The notes: generated from the sequence alone by a model not told the origin. DNA of 64,000 nucleotides from Vulcanimicrobiota bacterium (GCA_903970555.1 CAJCJD010000148.1:1-64000), one strand, 5' to 3'; shown: positions 34,365 through 44,220, numbered from the stretch's first letter. Translations and numbers: made by a program.

Positions 34365-36287
34365 TCATCCGCGCCGACGCCTATTGCGCCGTGTGCGACG
34401 CCAGCCATACAGCACACCGAAGACGACGATCAAGGTGGGCAGCAACACGATATTGATCACCTTGAGCCGCATGCCCAACGCATCGATCTCGGCGTTGAGC
34501 TGCTGTTGCACGTCGCGCAGCTCCTTGCTGATTTCCAGCTCGCGTTGCAAAAACTGCTCGATCTCGTTCTTCTGCTCGGTGCTGGTGGATGTATTGTTCG
34601 TGCCCTTTGCAGGCTGCAGTTCATCCAGCCGTTGTTTGGTATCCGCGAGCTCGCTTTGAAGCTCCTGCTTTTTCTGCAGGAATTTTCGATCGGCAGCGTT
34701 TTGCAGCTCCAATACACGGGTAAACGGGCGCTGCGAACTGGAGCGGCGGCGAATGGAAAGCAGCGCTGAGGAACCGCTCAGGTTATCGACGAGATTGGTG
34801 ATGAACTCGCCGTTGCTGGCTAGTGCGGTGAGCATGGGTTGCCCCAGGTACGACTGCGTCTCCAACCACAATCGGTCGGTCAACATATCGGTGTCGGCAA
34901 CCAGAATCACTTCAGCATTAGCCGGTGATGCCGCCAGATGATGAGGCCGCTTGGCAAACTCCGGAAACGCGCTCGCAAACGGACCCCGCAAACGTGCGGC
35001 GATCACATAGTTCTGATTTTGCGGCTGATAATTCTGCAGCAGGCTGGAGGGGTTGCCAGTTGCCTCGACGACACGCTGAGTTGGCACCACTTCGGCATCG
35101 GCACTGCTTTGCATCAGCGGTATCAGTCGCGTATTTGCATTGGGCAGCAGATCAAAATGGCCCGCCGATGAAACGTTGACGCGTTGCAAACTCGCAGTTA
35201 CGACATCGTCGCGATTAAGTTCCTGCGCACCCAAACCAAGCATTCCCGGATGAGCCAGGTTCGCGCCGGCGAGCTCGATCTGCAACGCGCGTGCGCGATC
35301 CAGCACCACCTGATCGGGGTTGTAGGCAACGCCCCAGTCAGCGAATAGCCGTGGCAAATTGGAACTGTGGTTGTTGGTGGCGCTCGTTACATCGTCCAAC
35401 AAAGGCGTGGGATCGGACTCGGCAAATGGATCGACGAAGACCGCAAGGTGCCCTCCACCAAGTACGTATTGATCCAATGCGTATTGCGCATCGGTCGACA
35501 TATTCTTGGGATGGATCAGCAGCAGCACCTGAATGTTCTTGTCGATGTGCTGGAGTTTGTCCTGATCGAGTATTTCCACATCGAACAGCTGCTGCAGCTG
35601 ACGCATCACCGTCCATGGCTGCGTGCCCTGCACGGGATCGCCCATGATGGGAAGACTGGTGATTACGCCGATGCGCGGCTTTTCCGGTTCGCTTAGCTGA
35701 TACAGCAGTTTGGCGACGTCGTACTCCAGGAAGGTTTCACGTCCCGGATCGAAGAAAGGAATAGGCAGTGTTCGATCAATAGGCTTTCCACTGGTGTCGT
35801 CTGGCGCATCGGGGGCCATATCCGACGCAGCATCTGCATTGGCCGGTCGCCGTGTGGTGCCTACCAGACCGAAGAAGACGCGCTCGCCATTGGTACCGCC
35901 ACTTATTGGCGTCAAGCCGTTGCCCTCGGCGCTCGCTTCGTCGTCGGAATACGGTACCGGATCGACCACCTGCAGCCGAATGCGTCCGTGCGACCGAGCC
36001 ACCATCTCCTGCAGCATTTCGTTGACGCGTTGCTCATAACTGCGCAGCTGCGGCAAATCGCGCGTGGCGTGCTGGGAGAAGTAAAGCGTGAGCCAGAGCG
36101 GTCGATGCGCGCCATCGATGATCTGCCGGGTTCCCGGCGACAGCGTGTAGAGACCGTCTGCCGTCAGGTCGAACCGCTCCGGCGCAAGCCAGCGGCTGGT
36201 GACCAGCGCGATCGTGCCGTACGACACAATCAGCACGATCAGCGCGCTAAGCAGGATGGTGCGTCGGCGTAGATGCAAGCGTGCCAT
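34365..36287 (-). CDS. GldG-like ABC-transporter auxiliary protein
   Basis: 640 aa. A first membrane helix (about 9-31) leads into a large extracytoplasmic domain of the ABC_transp_aux/Gldg type: GLYTLSPGTRQII, LVVDPVPYSDDE-like text (VVDPVPYSDDE) and LYQLSEPEKPRIGVIT. A coiled-coil segment (about 530-605, QKKQELQSELADTKQRLDEL) precedes a second helix (about 612-632) and a basic end. With the permease and ATPase genes it forms a GldA/F/G-type system, which in Bacteroidetes gliding is a transporter of unclear substrate. Start ATG at 36287 lies three bases after the permease stop. Confidence 0.88.
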   Translation of the reverse strand: MARLHLRRRTILLSALIVLIVSYGTIALVTSRWLAPERFDLTADGLYTLSPGTRQIIDGAHRPLWLTLYFSQHATRDLPQLRSYEQRVNEMLQEMVARSHGRIRLQVVDPVPYSDDEASAEGNGLTPISGGTNGERVFFGLVGTTRRPANADAASDMAPDAPDDTSGKPIDRTLPIPFFDPGRETFLEYDVAKLLYQLSEPEKPRIGVITSLPIMGDPVQGTQPWTVMRQLQQLFDVEILDQDKLQHIDKNIQVLLLIHPKNMSTDAQYALDQYVLGGGHLAVFVDPFAESDPTPLLDDVTSATNNHSSNLPRLFADWGVAYNPDQVVLDRARALQIELAGANLAHPGMLGLGAQELNRDDVVTASLQRVNVSSAGHFDLLPNANTRLIPLMQSSADAEVVPTQRVVEATGNPSSLLQNYQPQNQNYVIAARLRGPFASAFPEFAKRPHHLAASPANAEVILVADTDMLTDRLWLETQSYLGQPMLTALASNGEFITNLVDNLSGSSALLSIRRRSSSQRPFTRVLELQNAADRKFLQKKQELQSELADTKQRLDELQPAKGTNNTSTSTEQKNEIEQFLQRELEISKELRDVQQQLNAEIDALGMRLKVINIVLLPTLIVVFGVLYGWRRTRRNRRRRG

Positions 36288-36290
36288 CGT

Positions 36291-37025
36291 TCAATGGCTC
36301 CGCTTCAAGTCGAGCACCAGCACACCGGCCGTCAACCACGCCGCGATGGTGAGCACGAAATATAAAAGGTCGCGTATATCCAGCACGCCGCGCGCGATCG
36401 CCTCGTAATGCCGAAGCATCGACAAATGCGCGACACCGTTCACTAGCCTGCGAGGCAATGCGCCCTGAAAGAAATCCAACACCTGTGGCTGGCCGGCAAG
36501 AATCAGCAGCACGCACACCACAGCGGTAAGAATGAATGCCACCACCTGGCTGCTGGTCAATGTAGACAGGCATGCACCGATGGCGAGGAAAGCCCCGGCC
36601 ATCAACCAACTGCCGATGTAGCCGGCGATGATGATGCCGTTATCCGGCGAGCCTAGATAATTGACGGTGATCCAGATTGGTAAGGTCAACAGCAAGGCAA
36701 GCCCGACAAACAGCCATGCTGCGAGAAATTTTCCGAGCATGGCTTGCCAGAGCGTCATCGGCAGCGTCAGCAGCAATTCCAGCGTGCCCGATTTGGCTTC
36801 TTCGGCCCACATCCGCATCGACACTGCAGGCACCAGGATCAAGTAGAGCCAGGGATGCATGACGAAGAACGGTTGCAGATCGGCGATACGGCGATCGTAG
36901 AAATCACCGGCGTAGAAGGTCAGGATGCCCGACAGCACCAGGAAGATCACCAGAAACACGTAGGCAACTGGCGTGACGAAATAGCTACGCAGTTCGCGTC
37001 GCATCAGGGCCATCGTGGGACTCAT
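36291..37025 (-). CDS. ABC-2 type permease (GldF-like)
   Basis: 244 aa with six predicted membrane helices, starting RRELRSYFVTPVAYVFLVIFLVLSG. The segment EEAKSGTLELLLTLPMTLWQAMLGKF is the ABC_2 coupling-loop motif. It is the membrane half of the three-gene export system. The ATG at 37025 overlaps the ATPase stop (ATGA), and GldG follows after three bases. No signal tells the substrate. Confidence 0.9.
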   Translation of the reverse strand: MSPTMALMRRELRSYFVTPVAYVFLVIFLVLSGILTFYAGDFYDRRIADLQPFFVMHPWLYLILVPAVSMRMWAEEAKSGTLELLLTLPMTLWQAMLGKFLAAWLFVGLALLLTLPIWITVNYLGSPDNGIIIAGYIGSWLMAGAFLAIGACLSTLTSSQVVAFILTAVVCVLLILAGQPQVLDFFQGALPRRLVNGVAHLSMLRHYEAIARGVLDIRDLLYFVLTIAAWLTAGVLVLDLKRSH

Positions 37026-37960
37026 GGCCGTACCTCCGAATCCGCACCCAGCGTGATCTGGCGAAACACTTCATCCAGCCGGCCACGCTCAAGTTGGATC
37101 TCGGACACTTCCAATCCTTGCTGGCGCAGCAGGGTTTCCACCGGTTCCAGTATTCGCTCGCCTGGCTTGGGAAAGACCGTGACGCGACCGTCTAGCGGAT
37201 CCACTTCGATGCCGGCGACTTGTGGCAGTCGCCCAAGCATTTCCTGCGAAAGACCGCTGCCAGCCGCGCTAAAGGACACCGCGCCGTGATAACGCGAACG
37301 CGCTTCGAGTTCTGCCGGCGTGGCATCCGCACGCAATCGACCGCCGGCGAGGATCACCACGCGATTGCACAACGCATGCACTTCTTCGAGCAAATGCGTG
37401 GAAATCAGGATGGTGCGCTCACGCGCCATAGCATCGATCAACTGGCGCACGGTGTGTTTCTGGTTGGGGTCCAGACCATCGGTGGGTTCGTCGAGAATCA
37501 ACACCGGTGGGTCGTGCAGGATGGCCTGTGCCAGGCCGACGCGCCTGCGTAGTCCCTTGGATAAAGTCTCAATGCTAACGTTCAACGCTTCTTCCAACTG
37601 CAAGCGACCGACCACTTCGTCGAAACGACGGCGACCAACATCGGCGCGCAATCCGCGCACACGCATGATGAACACCAGGAATTCGCGCACCGTCATCTCG
37701 CCGTAGCTGGGTGCGCCTTCTGGTAGGTAACCGAGTGCGCGCTTGGCTTTGAGCGGCTCCTTGCGCACATCGTGACCACAAACGCGTGCTGTGCCGGCAG
37801 TCGGTGCCAGGAAGCCCGCGATCATCCGCATCGCTGTTGTCTTGCCGGCACCGTTGGGACCCAGCAGGCCGAGTACCTGGCCCGGCTCGGCGTAGATGCT
37901 GAGCGCATCCACGGCGGTCAAATGACCATAGCGCTTGGTGAGCTTGTCGGTTTCGATCAT
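37022..37960 (-). CDS. ABC-transporter ATP-binding protein (GldA-like)
   Basis: 312 aa. Walker A GPNGAGKTT at 34-42, signature LSKGLRRRVGLAQA, Walker B VLILDEPTDGLDP, and the H-loop STHLLEE. A C-terminal domain (about 225-305) of about 80 residues is typical of ABC-2 exporter ATPases. First gene of the operon with the permease and GldG-like protein. The start at 37960 gives the usual MIETDKLTKRYG. Confidence 0.93.
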   Translation of the reverse strand: MIETDKLTKRYGHLTAVDALSIYAEPGQVLGLLGPNGAGKTTAMRMIAGFLAPTAGTARVCGHDVRKEPLKAKRALGYLPEGAPSYGEMTVREFLVFIMRVRGLRADVGRRRFDEVVGRLQLEEALNVSIETLSKGLRRRVGLAQAILHDPPVLILDEPTDGLDPNQKHTVRQLIDAMARERTILISTHLLEEVHALCNRVVILAGGRLRADATPAELEARSRYHGAVSFSAAGSGLSQEMLGRLPQVAGIEVDPLDGRVTVFPKPGERILEPVETLLRQQGLEVSEIQLERGRLDEVFRQITLGADSEVRP

Positions 37961-38072
37961 GTCCGGTCGCGTAGAGCCTGCACGCGCGCGTCGCTGCGCG
38001 GTTTACATTGCAATGTACCGCAAGCACGGCGCAAAGTTCGTCGAATGCCACGACCGCGTCGCACGCGGAAAT

Positions 38073-38100
38073 AAAAAAGCCCTCCCGCGAGGGAGGGCTT
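38073..38100 (-). terminator. Intrinsic terminator of the gene at 38124
   Basis: A perfect 10-bp stem (AAGCCCTCCC / GGGAGGGCTT) with loop GCGA, followed on the minus strand by a run of six T. It begins about 24 bases past the stop of the minus-strand gene and lies upstream of the ABC operon, so it insulates the two. Confidence 0.9.
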
Positions 38101-38123
38101 TCGATAAGCGATGAAGCTAGCGC

Positions 38124-39530
38124 TTACTGACCGTTGCCGGCCGGCGCTGCCGCCGTGCTGGCGGGTGCTGGCGCGGTGCTGGCCGGAGCCGGTGCTGTGC
38201 TGCTCGAAGCCGGCTGGCCGTTCGCGTTGATCACACCCGGCTGCTTGACGCCCGCCTGCTGCTCGGGCGTCTGCTGCGGCAGCGTGCCGCCGTTGGCAGA
38301 GTCGGTGATCGGCAAATAAACGGCGTATTGAGCGTAGGTGGTGATGTTGCCACCGGCATCCTTCACTTCCGGCTGCGCCAGGATGTCGTACAGACGGTTG
38401 GTGACTTCGTCGGACTTGTAGCCATGCGTCTGCGCATAGGCCTTCAGCATGTCACGCGTCTGCGCCACGCCGACAGCGGTGCCGTTCCACGGTGCTTCCA
38501 GCGCCGGGCCACCGAAGGCCAGGGTGGCGCGCACGTTGTTGTCGACGATCAGACGGCCATAACGATCCTTACCGCCCGGCTGGCTGTTATCGGTGTTGGC
38601 CGGTGCGGCAGCCGTGCTGCTCGAAGCCGGGGCGCTGCTGTCGTCGAGCGACGGAGCCGTCGAGGCAGCCAGCTGATAGTTCTGGCCGGCAACGGTGAGG
38701 CTGCTGGCGTCGATCGGTTCGGCCACGTCGAACGTGTAGGTCTCGTCACCGTAGTTGGTGGTGAAGATGATGCGCGGACCGTTGGTGTGCACGCCCAGCT
38801 TCTTCGCAGCGGCTTCGATGGCGCCGGTCGCGGCGTCAGTCGCTTCGTTGAGGCCGTCCGGACCGTCCTTACGCTTCATCGACGTGGAAACGACCAGCAC
38901 CGGTGTCGGCTTGGTCTGCACGATGTACGGATCGAGCGCGCTGTAGTCGATGTTCGGCACAGCCGCCAACACGTTCTGCAGATTGTTCAAGCTGTACTGG
39001 ATGAACGCATCGGGCGCACCGTGGATGTACATGCTGGAGTAACGGTTGATGATGTTCAAACCGTAGTCAACGTCGTACGACCAGGTGATCTTGGTCAGCT
39101 TGCCGCTGTTGCCTTGACGCAGCAGGTCCAGCGTGAAGTGCTTGTCGTTGCCGCGCCAATCGTTATCAACGTTCCAGACAATCTCGGCACTGTTGACCGT
39201 GGTGTCGATCTTGTTGAATTCCGGCTGGGCGCTGGCGATGGTCAGCTTGCCGCTGCCCACTTTCGGATCTTCACTGTTCCAGCTGATCTCGGAACCGGGG
39301 CCATAGGCGTTGCCGGAGAGGGTGTACTGGGTTTTGGGATCGTACGCGCGCAGCACGCCGTAATCAGGGAAGGTACGAAAATTAGCTACTACGTCGTAGA
39401 CCTGGCGCAGGTCTTTGCCAACCGTTAACGACCGCTCAACGTGGCCGCTGCCGGGCATGATAAAGCCCACCACGACGCCGACAACGACGACAATGATTAG
39501 GGCAGCGATGAATTCCAGAACACGCGTCAT
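38124..39530 (-). CDS. Membrane-anchored SRPBCC/GyrI-like protein with a repetitive tail
   Basis: 468 aa. An N-terminal membrane helix (about 5-27) is followed by an SRPBCC (START-like) domain (about 30-185; VYDVVANFRTFPDYG is its family start, PGSEISWNSEDPKVG a later part). Next comes a GyrI-like effector-binding domain (about 205-415; KPTPVLVVSTSMKRKDG and YAVYLPITD). Low-complexity Ser/Ala/Pro segments lie at about 300-325 and 430-468. The predicted topology puts the domains outside the cytoplasm. Both folds bind small hydrophobic or cationic ligands, so a sensor or carrier role is possible. No partner gene is evident. Confidence 0.75.
   Translation of the reverse strand: MTRVLEFIAALIIVVVVGVVVGFIMPGSGHVERSLTVGKDLRQVYDVVANFRTFPDYGVLRAYDPKTQYTLSGNAYGPGSEISWNSEDPKVGSGKLTIASAQPEFNKIDTTVNSAEIVWNVDNDWRGNDKHFTLDLLRQGNSGKLTKITWSYDVDYGLNIINRYSSMYIHGAPDAFIQYSLNNLQNVLAAVPNIDYSALDPYIVQTKPTPVLVVSTSMKRKDGPDGLNEATDAATGAIEAAAKKLGVHTNGPRIIFTTNYGDETYTFDVAEPIDASSLTVAGQNYQLAASTAPSLDDSSAPASSSTAAAPANTDNSQPGGKDRYGRLIVDNNVRATLAFGGPALEAPWNGTAVGVAQTRDMLKAYAQTHGYKSDEVTNRLYDILAQPEVKDAGGNITTYAQYAVYLPITDSANGGTLPQQTPEQQAGVKQPGVINANGQPASSSTAPAPASTAPAPASTAAAPAGNGQ
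38155..38217. repeat. 21-bp tandem repeats inside the gene tail
   Basis: Three consecutive 21-base units (38155-38175, 38176-38196, 38197-38217) beginning GTGCTG encode the 7-residue repeats of the Ala/Pro/Ser tail of the gene at 38124 (ASTAPAP-like). The third unit is degenerate. The length keeps the frame, so copy number can vary without disrupting the protein. Confidence 0.7.
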
Positions 39531-39754
39531 TCCAGGGTTCTCCGAGACGTCTCTCTAGTGCAGTGAAACGCGCAGGTCGGGACTGGACCGCCAGAGATGG
39601 CTTTCCCTTCGGGAAATCGCATCAGACGGGGGATCGGCCGGCGCCTAAGCTGCCGATGGTACTTGCTCACGCGCAGGAACGCTACGGGCCGCAGAGGCCC
39701 GCAGCCACGCTGCTGCGCAGCATTCCCGAACCCCGTGCGCGACGCCTCTGGGCG

Positions 39755-40396
39755 CTAGACGATTCCCAACTCCAACGCCTTGAGAACGGCTCGGGTGCGG
39801 TCGCGCACGCCGAGCTTGGAGAGAATGTTGGAAACGTGATTCTTCACGGTGCCTTCGGCCACCTTGAGAGAATTGGCAATTTCCTTATTGCTGTAGCCCC
39901 CTGAGAGGAGACGCAGAATCTCGGTCTCGCGTTCGGTCAGCGGATCGGGCTGTTCCAGGCTGGTGAACTGATTGTGCATGCGACCCACGCCCGCCAACAG
40001 ACGCTGGGTCACCATCGGTGCGACCAGCGAGCCACCATTCGCGACGGTACGCACGGCCTCCACCAACTGCTCCAGTGATACATCTTTAAGCAGATACCCG
40101 CGTGCACCGGCCTTCAGGCCCTGCAATACGAGTTGATCGTCATCAAAGGTGGTCAGGATGATGGTCGGCGGCAGCTCATTGCGCGCCGAGAGCGCCTGCA
40201 GCACTTCGAGGCCGCTCATGTTGGGCATGCGCAGATCCAGCAGAACCACATCCGGCTTGATGCGCGGAATGTCCTGTACGGCTTGCACGCCGTCGGCACA
40301 TTCGGCCACGACGCGGATGTCCTCGGCCAGATCAAGCAGGGAACGCACCCCCTGGCGAACCAGGTTCTGGTCGTCGACAAGACAAACGGAAATCAT
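39755..40396 (-). CDS. NarL/FixJ-family response regulator
   Basis: 213 aa. A receiver domain (about 1-120) with the phosphoacceptor Asp in DVVLLDLRMPN and VDDQ near the start. A LuxR-type helix-turn-helix follows (about 150-210: LTEREXEILRLLSGGYSNKEIA-like, TVKNHVSNILSKLGV). GAGGATCC precedes the ATG at 40396, which gives the typical MISVCLVDDQ start. It lies 94 bases downstream of the histidine kinase gene, its evident partner. Confidence 0.93.
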   Translation of the reverse strand: MISVCLVDDQNLVRQGVRSLLDLAEDIRVVAECADGVQAVQDIPRIKPDVVLLDLRMPNMSGLEVLQALSARNELPPTIILTTFDDDQLVLQGLKAGARGYLLKDVSLEQLVEAVRTVANGGSLVAPMVTQRLLAGVGRMHNQFTSLEQPDPLTERETEILRLLSGGYSNKEIANSLKVAEGTVKNHVSNILSKLGVRDRTRAVLKALELGIV

Positions 40397-40490
40397 CGTG
40401 GATCCTCGCAACGTGAGTGGCTCTTCGCAGGCCACATGCGTACAACGAACAAAGACGACTGAACCGAGCACATACCATTTTCGCAGGGCA

Positions 40491-41714
40491 TCAGGTCAGG
40501 CTCAACGCAGGCGGTTCAAAACGTGATGGCGTATGGGCCAGCACCGAGGGCTCACCCAAAGGCAGGCATACGTGAAGCGCGAACCCCTTCCCGGCCTCGC
40601 TCTCCACCGACACATTACCGCCGAATTCGGCCAATCGCTCGCGCATGCCCGACAAACCGTTGCCCGGCAGGATCGCCGCGGTGCCGCGGCCATCGTCCCG
40701 GGCATTCAATCCCAGCAGGTTTTCGTCGTCGTAGGCAAAGGTCAGCCATAGGTTGCGCGCGCCGGCGTGTTTCGCGGTATTGGTGATGATTTCTTGCACG
40801 CAGCGCAGCAACACCTGCGCCCGGCGCGGATCTTCCACACTGAAACGCGGCGGCGTAGTCAGATGTACCTGTAGGCTGGGCACGCCATCGATAAGGCTCT
40901 GCAAAGCTTGAGTCAGATCGATCGCGTCGTCCTGGCGCAACTCGCTGACTGCTTCGCGTACGTCGGCCAAGAGCAACCGCGCGGTGCTCTGCGCCTTGCG
41001 AACATGCACGGAAGCGGCCTCGTTGCTGAGGTGGCTGGCCACCTCCAGATTGAGGCTCAGGGCAGTGAGATGGTGACCAATCAGATCGTGCAGCTCGCGC
41101 GCGATACGCATGCGCTCGGCGATACGAGTGGATTCGGCCAGCAGCGCGCGCGTGGCCCTCAGTTCGGAATTCAGGCGCCGCTGCACCTCGCGCTCTTCCG
41201 CCTGCTGGCTCGCCACCATCGAGGCGACGAAGCCAAGCATGGAGAACGCGGTATAGAGGCTTGCCTGCAGAAGACCAAGCGTGAAGCTGTACTGAAATTC
41301 CGCGAAGGTGGAAAACAGCCCTGCGAGACATAACGTCTGCAGCACCATCCATGACACACCGATCCAGATCGGCACCAGCCATGGCAGCACCACTGTCACC
41401 ACCACGATCAGGATCGCCGAAAGGCCACTGTGGCTGTACCAGCCCACCGCCAGTGCCGCAGCGGTCATTACCAGCAGGCCGAACAGGCGGGTGCCAACGT
41501 GCCTGCGCGACCCCAGGTTATTGGTGACCAGCAGATACACGATGCCGAAGATCAGGTAGAACAGCGTCCAGAGCAGCAAGGCGAAATTGGGACTCTGCAG
41601 CAAATCCAGCCGCTTGGTCGCCCAATTGGTGAAGAGCGGCATGCCACAGCAGAAATAGGCAATAAGCCCCGTGATACGAAGCAGTCGGGTGTGATTGAAA
41701 TTGGTCATTGCCAT
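40491..41714 (-). CDS. HisKA_3-type sensor histidine kinase
   Basis: 407 aa. An N-terminal membrane sensor with about five or six helices (to about residue 155) is followed by the dimerisation/phosphoacceptor helix with RELHDLIGHHL. The ATPase domain carries ITNTAKHAGARN (N-box) and RDDGRG (G-box). The sensory part is membrane-embedded without a periplasmic loop, as in DesK-type kinases that sense the membrane state; this is only similarity of layout. It is the partner of the downstream response regulator. Start at 41714 or 41708. Confidence 0.92.
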   Translation of the reverse strand: MAMTNFNHTRLLRITGLIAYFCCGMPLFTNWATKRLDLLQSPNFALLLWTLFYLIFGIVYLLVTNNLGSRRHVGTRLFGLLVMTAAALAVGWYSHSGLSAILIVVVTVVLPWLVPIWIGVSWMVLQTLCLAGLFSTFAEFQYSFTLGLLQASLYTAFSMLGFVASMVASQQAEEREVQRRLNSELRATRALLAESTRIAERMRIARELHDLIGHHLTALSLNLEVASHLSNEAASVHVRKAQSTARLLLADVREAVSELRQDDAIDLTQALQSLIDGVPSLQVHLTTPPRFSVEDPRRAQVLLRCVQEIITNTAKHAGARNLWLTFAYDDENLLGLNARDDGRGTAAILPGNGLSGMRERLAEFGGNVSVESEAGKGFALHVCLPLGEPSVLAHTPSRFEPPALSLT

Positions 41715-41949
41715 GGGCGCATGATAGGCCCACCCCGATGCCCTGTAATGCGCGGGAAGTCATCCCTCTGGCGTATCAATTCAAGCGACTTCGCATTTGC
41801 GGCATTCAGCCTCAGCCCAACTCCTGGCTTTACAAAGCTTTTACATGCCGCAGCACGGGATGTGCCGCCTGTTGCCACATGCCATAATGCGTCCCGAGCT
41901 GGGCCGTCAGTCGGTCTTAATTTAGCAACCACTCACTGCGGAGCAACGA

Positions 41950-42570
41950 ATGGCCCTTGCCATCCGCGACGTGCGCGAGCACGACTTGGATGCCGTACTG
42001 GCGCTCAACAACACCGCCGGTCGCTCCATTCTGGTCCTGGACGCCGTGCAGTTGCGCTACTTCTACGAGCATGCCGACTATTTCCGCGTGGCCGAGATCG
42101 ACGGTCAACTCGCCGGTTTCCTGATCGCCCTGCGCGACGGCCGCGACTACGACAGTCCCAACTATCGCTGGTTCAACCAGCACTACCCGTCGTTCGTTTA
42201 TATCGACCGCATCGTCATTGCCAATGCGTATCGCCGGCACGGGCTAGGCCGCATCTTCTATTGCGACGTGAACAGCTTTGCCGAAGTACGCGTGCCACTG
42301 CTTACCTGCGAGGTCTTTTTGGAACCCATCGACGACGTCGTGGTGCTGTTCCATGGCACCTACGGATTCCAGGAAGTTGGCCAGCAGCGCATGGGCGAGC
42401 ATGGTCCGCAGGTCAGCCTGCTCGCCAAGGATCTGCCGAGCTATACGTTTGTCCGCGACACCTACCTTGAACACGGCGGCCTGCCCGATGTGCCCTGGCT
42501 GGCTGGCCGCGCTGTTCTCAACACCAACGACTCCACATCGCGCCGCCTCGCCGGAGAGCGGCGCTCATGA
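41950..42570 (+). CDS. GNAT-family acetyltransferase upstream of minCDE
   Basis: 206 aa. A GNAT domain spans nearly the whole protein: RDVREHDLDAVLALNN is strand 1/helix 1 and VYIDRIVIANAYRRHGLGRIFY contains the acetyl-CoA-binding RRHGLG loop. The C-terminal 40 residues vary from the family and end in a Ser/Arg-rich tail. Its stop overlaps the minC start (ATGA). It may act on an envelope or division protein because of this coupling, but the target is not known. Confidence 0.85.
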   Translation: MALAIRDVREHDLDAVLALNNTAGRSILVLDAVQLRYFYEHADYFRVAEIDGQLAGFLIALRDGRDYDSPNYRWFNQHYPSFVYIDRIVIANAYRRHGLGRIFYCDVNSFAEVRVPLLTCEVFLEPIDDVVVLFHGTYGFQEVGQQRMGEHGPQVSLLAKDLPSYTFVRDTYLEHGGLPDVPWLAGRAVLNTNDSTSRRLAGERRS

Positions 42571-43355
42571 ATGCAAAGATGGATGCCACAACTGACGCTT
42601 GCGACCTGCGTTTTGGCCAGGTCGGTATTGCCTGCGTGCGTGTACGACGGCCGGATGCTGCAGCCTTGTGCGAGGAACTGGAACGCCGCGTACGCGCTGC
42701 GCCACAGCTGTTTTCGCGCGCGGCGGTCGTTCTCGACCTGAGCCACCTGCTCAATCTGCCCGATGACGGCACGGTCGACGCCCTGCTCGAAGCCATTCGC
42801 AGCGCCGGCATGTTGCCGGTAGGCCTGGCGTATGGCACCAGCGCCACCGAAGCCCTGGCTCAGCGCATGGGCCTGCCGTTGATCGCCAAGTTTCGCGCCG
42901 CTTACGAACCTGCCGACGGTGGCAGCATCGCGCCGCCCGCACCGGGCGCGGCGCCAGCAGCCGAGCCCAAACCCGCTGCCGCGCCTATACGCGAACCGGT
43001 GCTTGCGCCAACTACCGGCGGCTTCACGGGAGCGCAGCATCACGACGGCGCCGTGCGTTCCGGCCAGCAGGTGTACGCGCGCGATCGCGATTTGATCGTG
43101 ACCGGCACCATCGCCAACGGCGCGGAAGTGATCGCCGACGGCAGCATTCACGTCTATGGCGGTCTTAAAGGCAGAGCGATGGCAGGTGCGCAAGGCGATG
43201 TGAAAGCACGCATCTTCGTGTCGGATTTTCGTGCCGAACTGATCGCCATCGCCGGCCATTACCGCGTGTTCGAACAGATTCCCAAAGACCTGGAGGGCCA
43301 GTCTGTGCAATGCTGGCTCGACGGCGACAAATTATTGATCGCGCCTTTGAAATAA
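42567..43355 (+). CDS. minC: Septum-site-determining protein MinC
   Basis: 262 aa. The N-terminal domain (about 1-110; LFSRAAVVLDLSHL) inhibits FtsZ. A Pro/Ala-rich linker (about 115-150) leads to the C-terminal beta-helix (about 155-262, with VRSGQQVYARDRDLIVTG, GAEVIADGSIHVYGGLKGRAMAG in overlapping pieces and FRAELIAIAGHY), which binds MinD. First of the min genes; the stop of the preceding GNAT gene overlaps its start. Confidence 0.95.
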   Translation: MNAKMDATTDACDLRFGQVGIACVRVRRPDAAALCEELERRVRAAPQLFSRAAVVLDLSHLLNLPDDGTVDALLEAIRSAGMLPVGLAYGTSATEALAQRMGLPLIAKFRAAYEPADGGSIAPPAPGAAPAAEPKPAAAPIREPVLAPTTGGFTGAQHHDGAVRSGQQVYARDRDLIVTGTIANGAEVIADGSIHVYGGLKGRAMAGAQGDVKARIFVSDFRAELIAIAGHYRVFEQIPKDLEGQSVQCWLDGDKLLIAPLK

Positions 43356-43404
43356 CCACCGTTACGTATTCAACTAAAAATAGGAACACCAGCGGAGATG
43401 AGCC

Positions 43405-44220
43405 TTGAGTGCTGAGATTATCGTTGTGACATCCGGCAAAGGTGGCGTCGGCAAGACCACCACCAGCGCATCGCTTGCCACGGGCTTGGCGATGGTCGGC
43501 AAGAAAGTGGCCGTGATCGACTTCGACGTCGGCCTGCGCAACCTCGATCTGATCATGGGCTGCGAGCGGCGGGTGGTGTACGACTTCGTCAACGTCGTGC
43601 ATGGCGAAGCCAGCATCAAGCAGGCCCTGATCAAGGACAAGCGCTACGACAATCTCTATGTGCTCGCCGCCAGCCAGACGCGCGATAAGGATGCGTTGAC
43701 CCAGGAAGGCGTCGAGAAAGTGCTCGAGGATCTGTCGAAGGAAGAGTTCGACTACATCATCTGCGACTCCCCCGCCGGTATCGAAAAAGGCGCGCACTTG
43801 GCGATGTACTTCGCCGATCATGCGGTGGTCGTGGTCAACCCGGAAGTGTCCTCGGTGCGCGATTCGGATCGCATCCTGGGGCTGCTTTCCAGCAAGACGC
43901 GCCGCGCCGAGCGTGGCGATGGCGCCATCACCCAACACTTGCTTCTGACGCGCTACAACCCGGCACGCGTCGAGCAAGGCGAAATGCTCAGCGTGAAAGA
44001 CGTGGAGGAAATCCTCGGTATCAACGTCGTCGGCGTGATTCCGGAATCGGAAAACGTGCTGGCCGCGTCCAACGCGGGCGTGCCGGTAATCATCGACGAC
44101 AACTCCCACGCCGGGCAGGCCTATCGCGACACCGTGGCCCGCATCCTTGGCGAAGAACGCCCGATGCGTTTTATCGACGCACCGAAGAAGGGCTTCTTCC
44201 AGCGCGTATTCGGAGGTTGA
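43405..44220 (+). CDS. minD: Septum-site-determining ATPase MinD
   Basis: 271 aa, ParA-type ATPase with deviant Walker [11 protein letters not shown] at about 10-19. [15 protein letters not shown] holds a switch segment, and the C-terminal amphipathic helix ([10 protein letters not shown]) binds membrane. The initiation codon is TTG at 43405, with GGAG about eight bases upstream; the N-terminus [14 protein letters not shown] matches the family, so this rare start is credible. It recruits MinC to the membrane, and MinE stimulates its ATPase. Confidence 0.95.
   Translation: MSAEIIVVTSGKGGVGKTTTSASLATGLAMVGKKVAVIDFDVGLRNLDLIMGCERRVVYDFVNVVHGEASIKQALIKDKRYDNLYVLAASQTRDKDALTQEGVEKVLEDLSKEEFDYIICDSPAGIEKGAHLAMYFADHAVVVVNPEVSSVRDSDRILGLLSSKTRRAERGDGAITQHLLLTRYNPARVEQGEMLSVKDVEEILGINVVGVIPESENVLAASNAGVPVIIDDNSHAGQAYRDTVARILGEERPMRFIDAPKKGFFQRVFGG

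Noticed and set aside
38328-39428. Plus-strand open frame of 366 codons
   Set aside because: It lies entirely opposite the SRPBCC/GyrI-like gene and shows no domain; the minus-strand protein has a membrane helix and two folds.
39602-39616. Small TTTCCC/GGGAAA hairpin and nearby CGGGCC/GGCCCG hairpin in the 39531-39754 gap
   Set aside because: Neither is followed by a T tract nor resembles a known RNA; GC-rich gaps often hold such short repeats.
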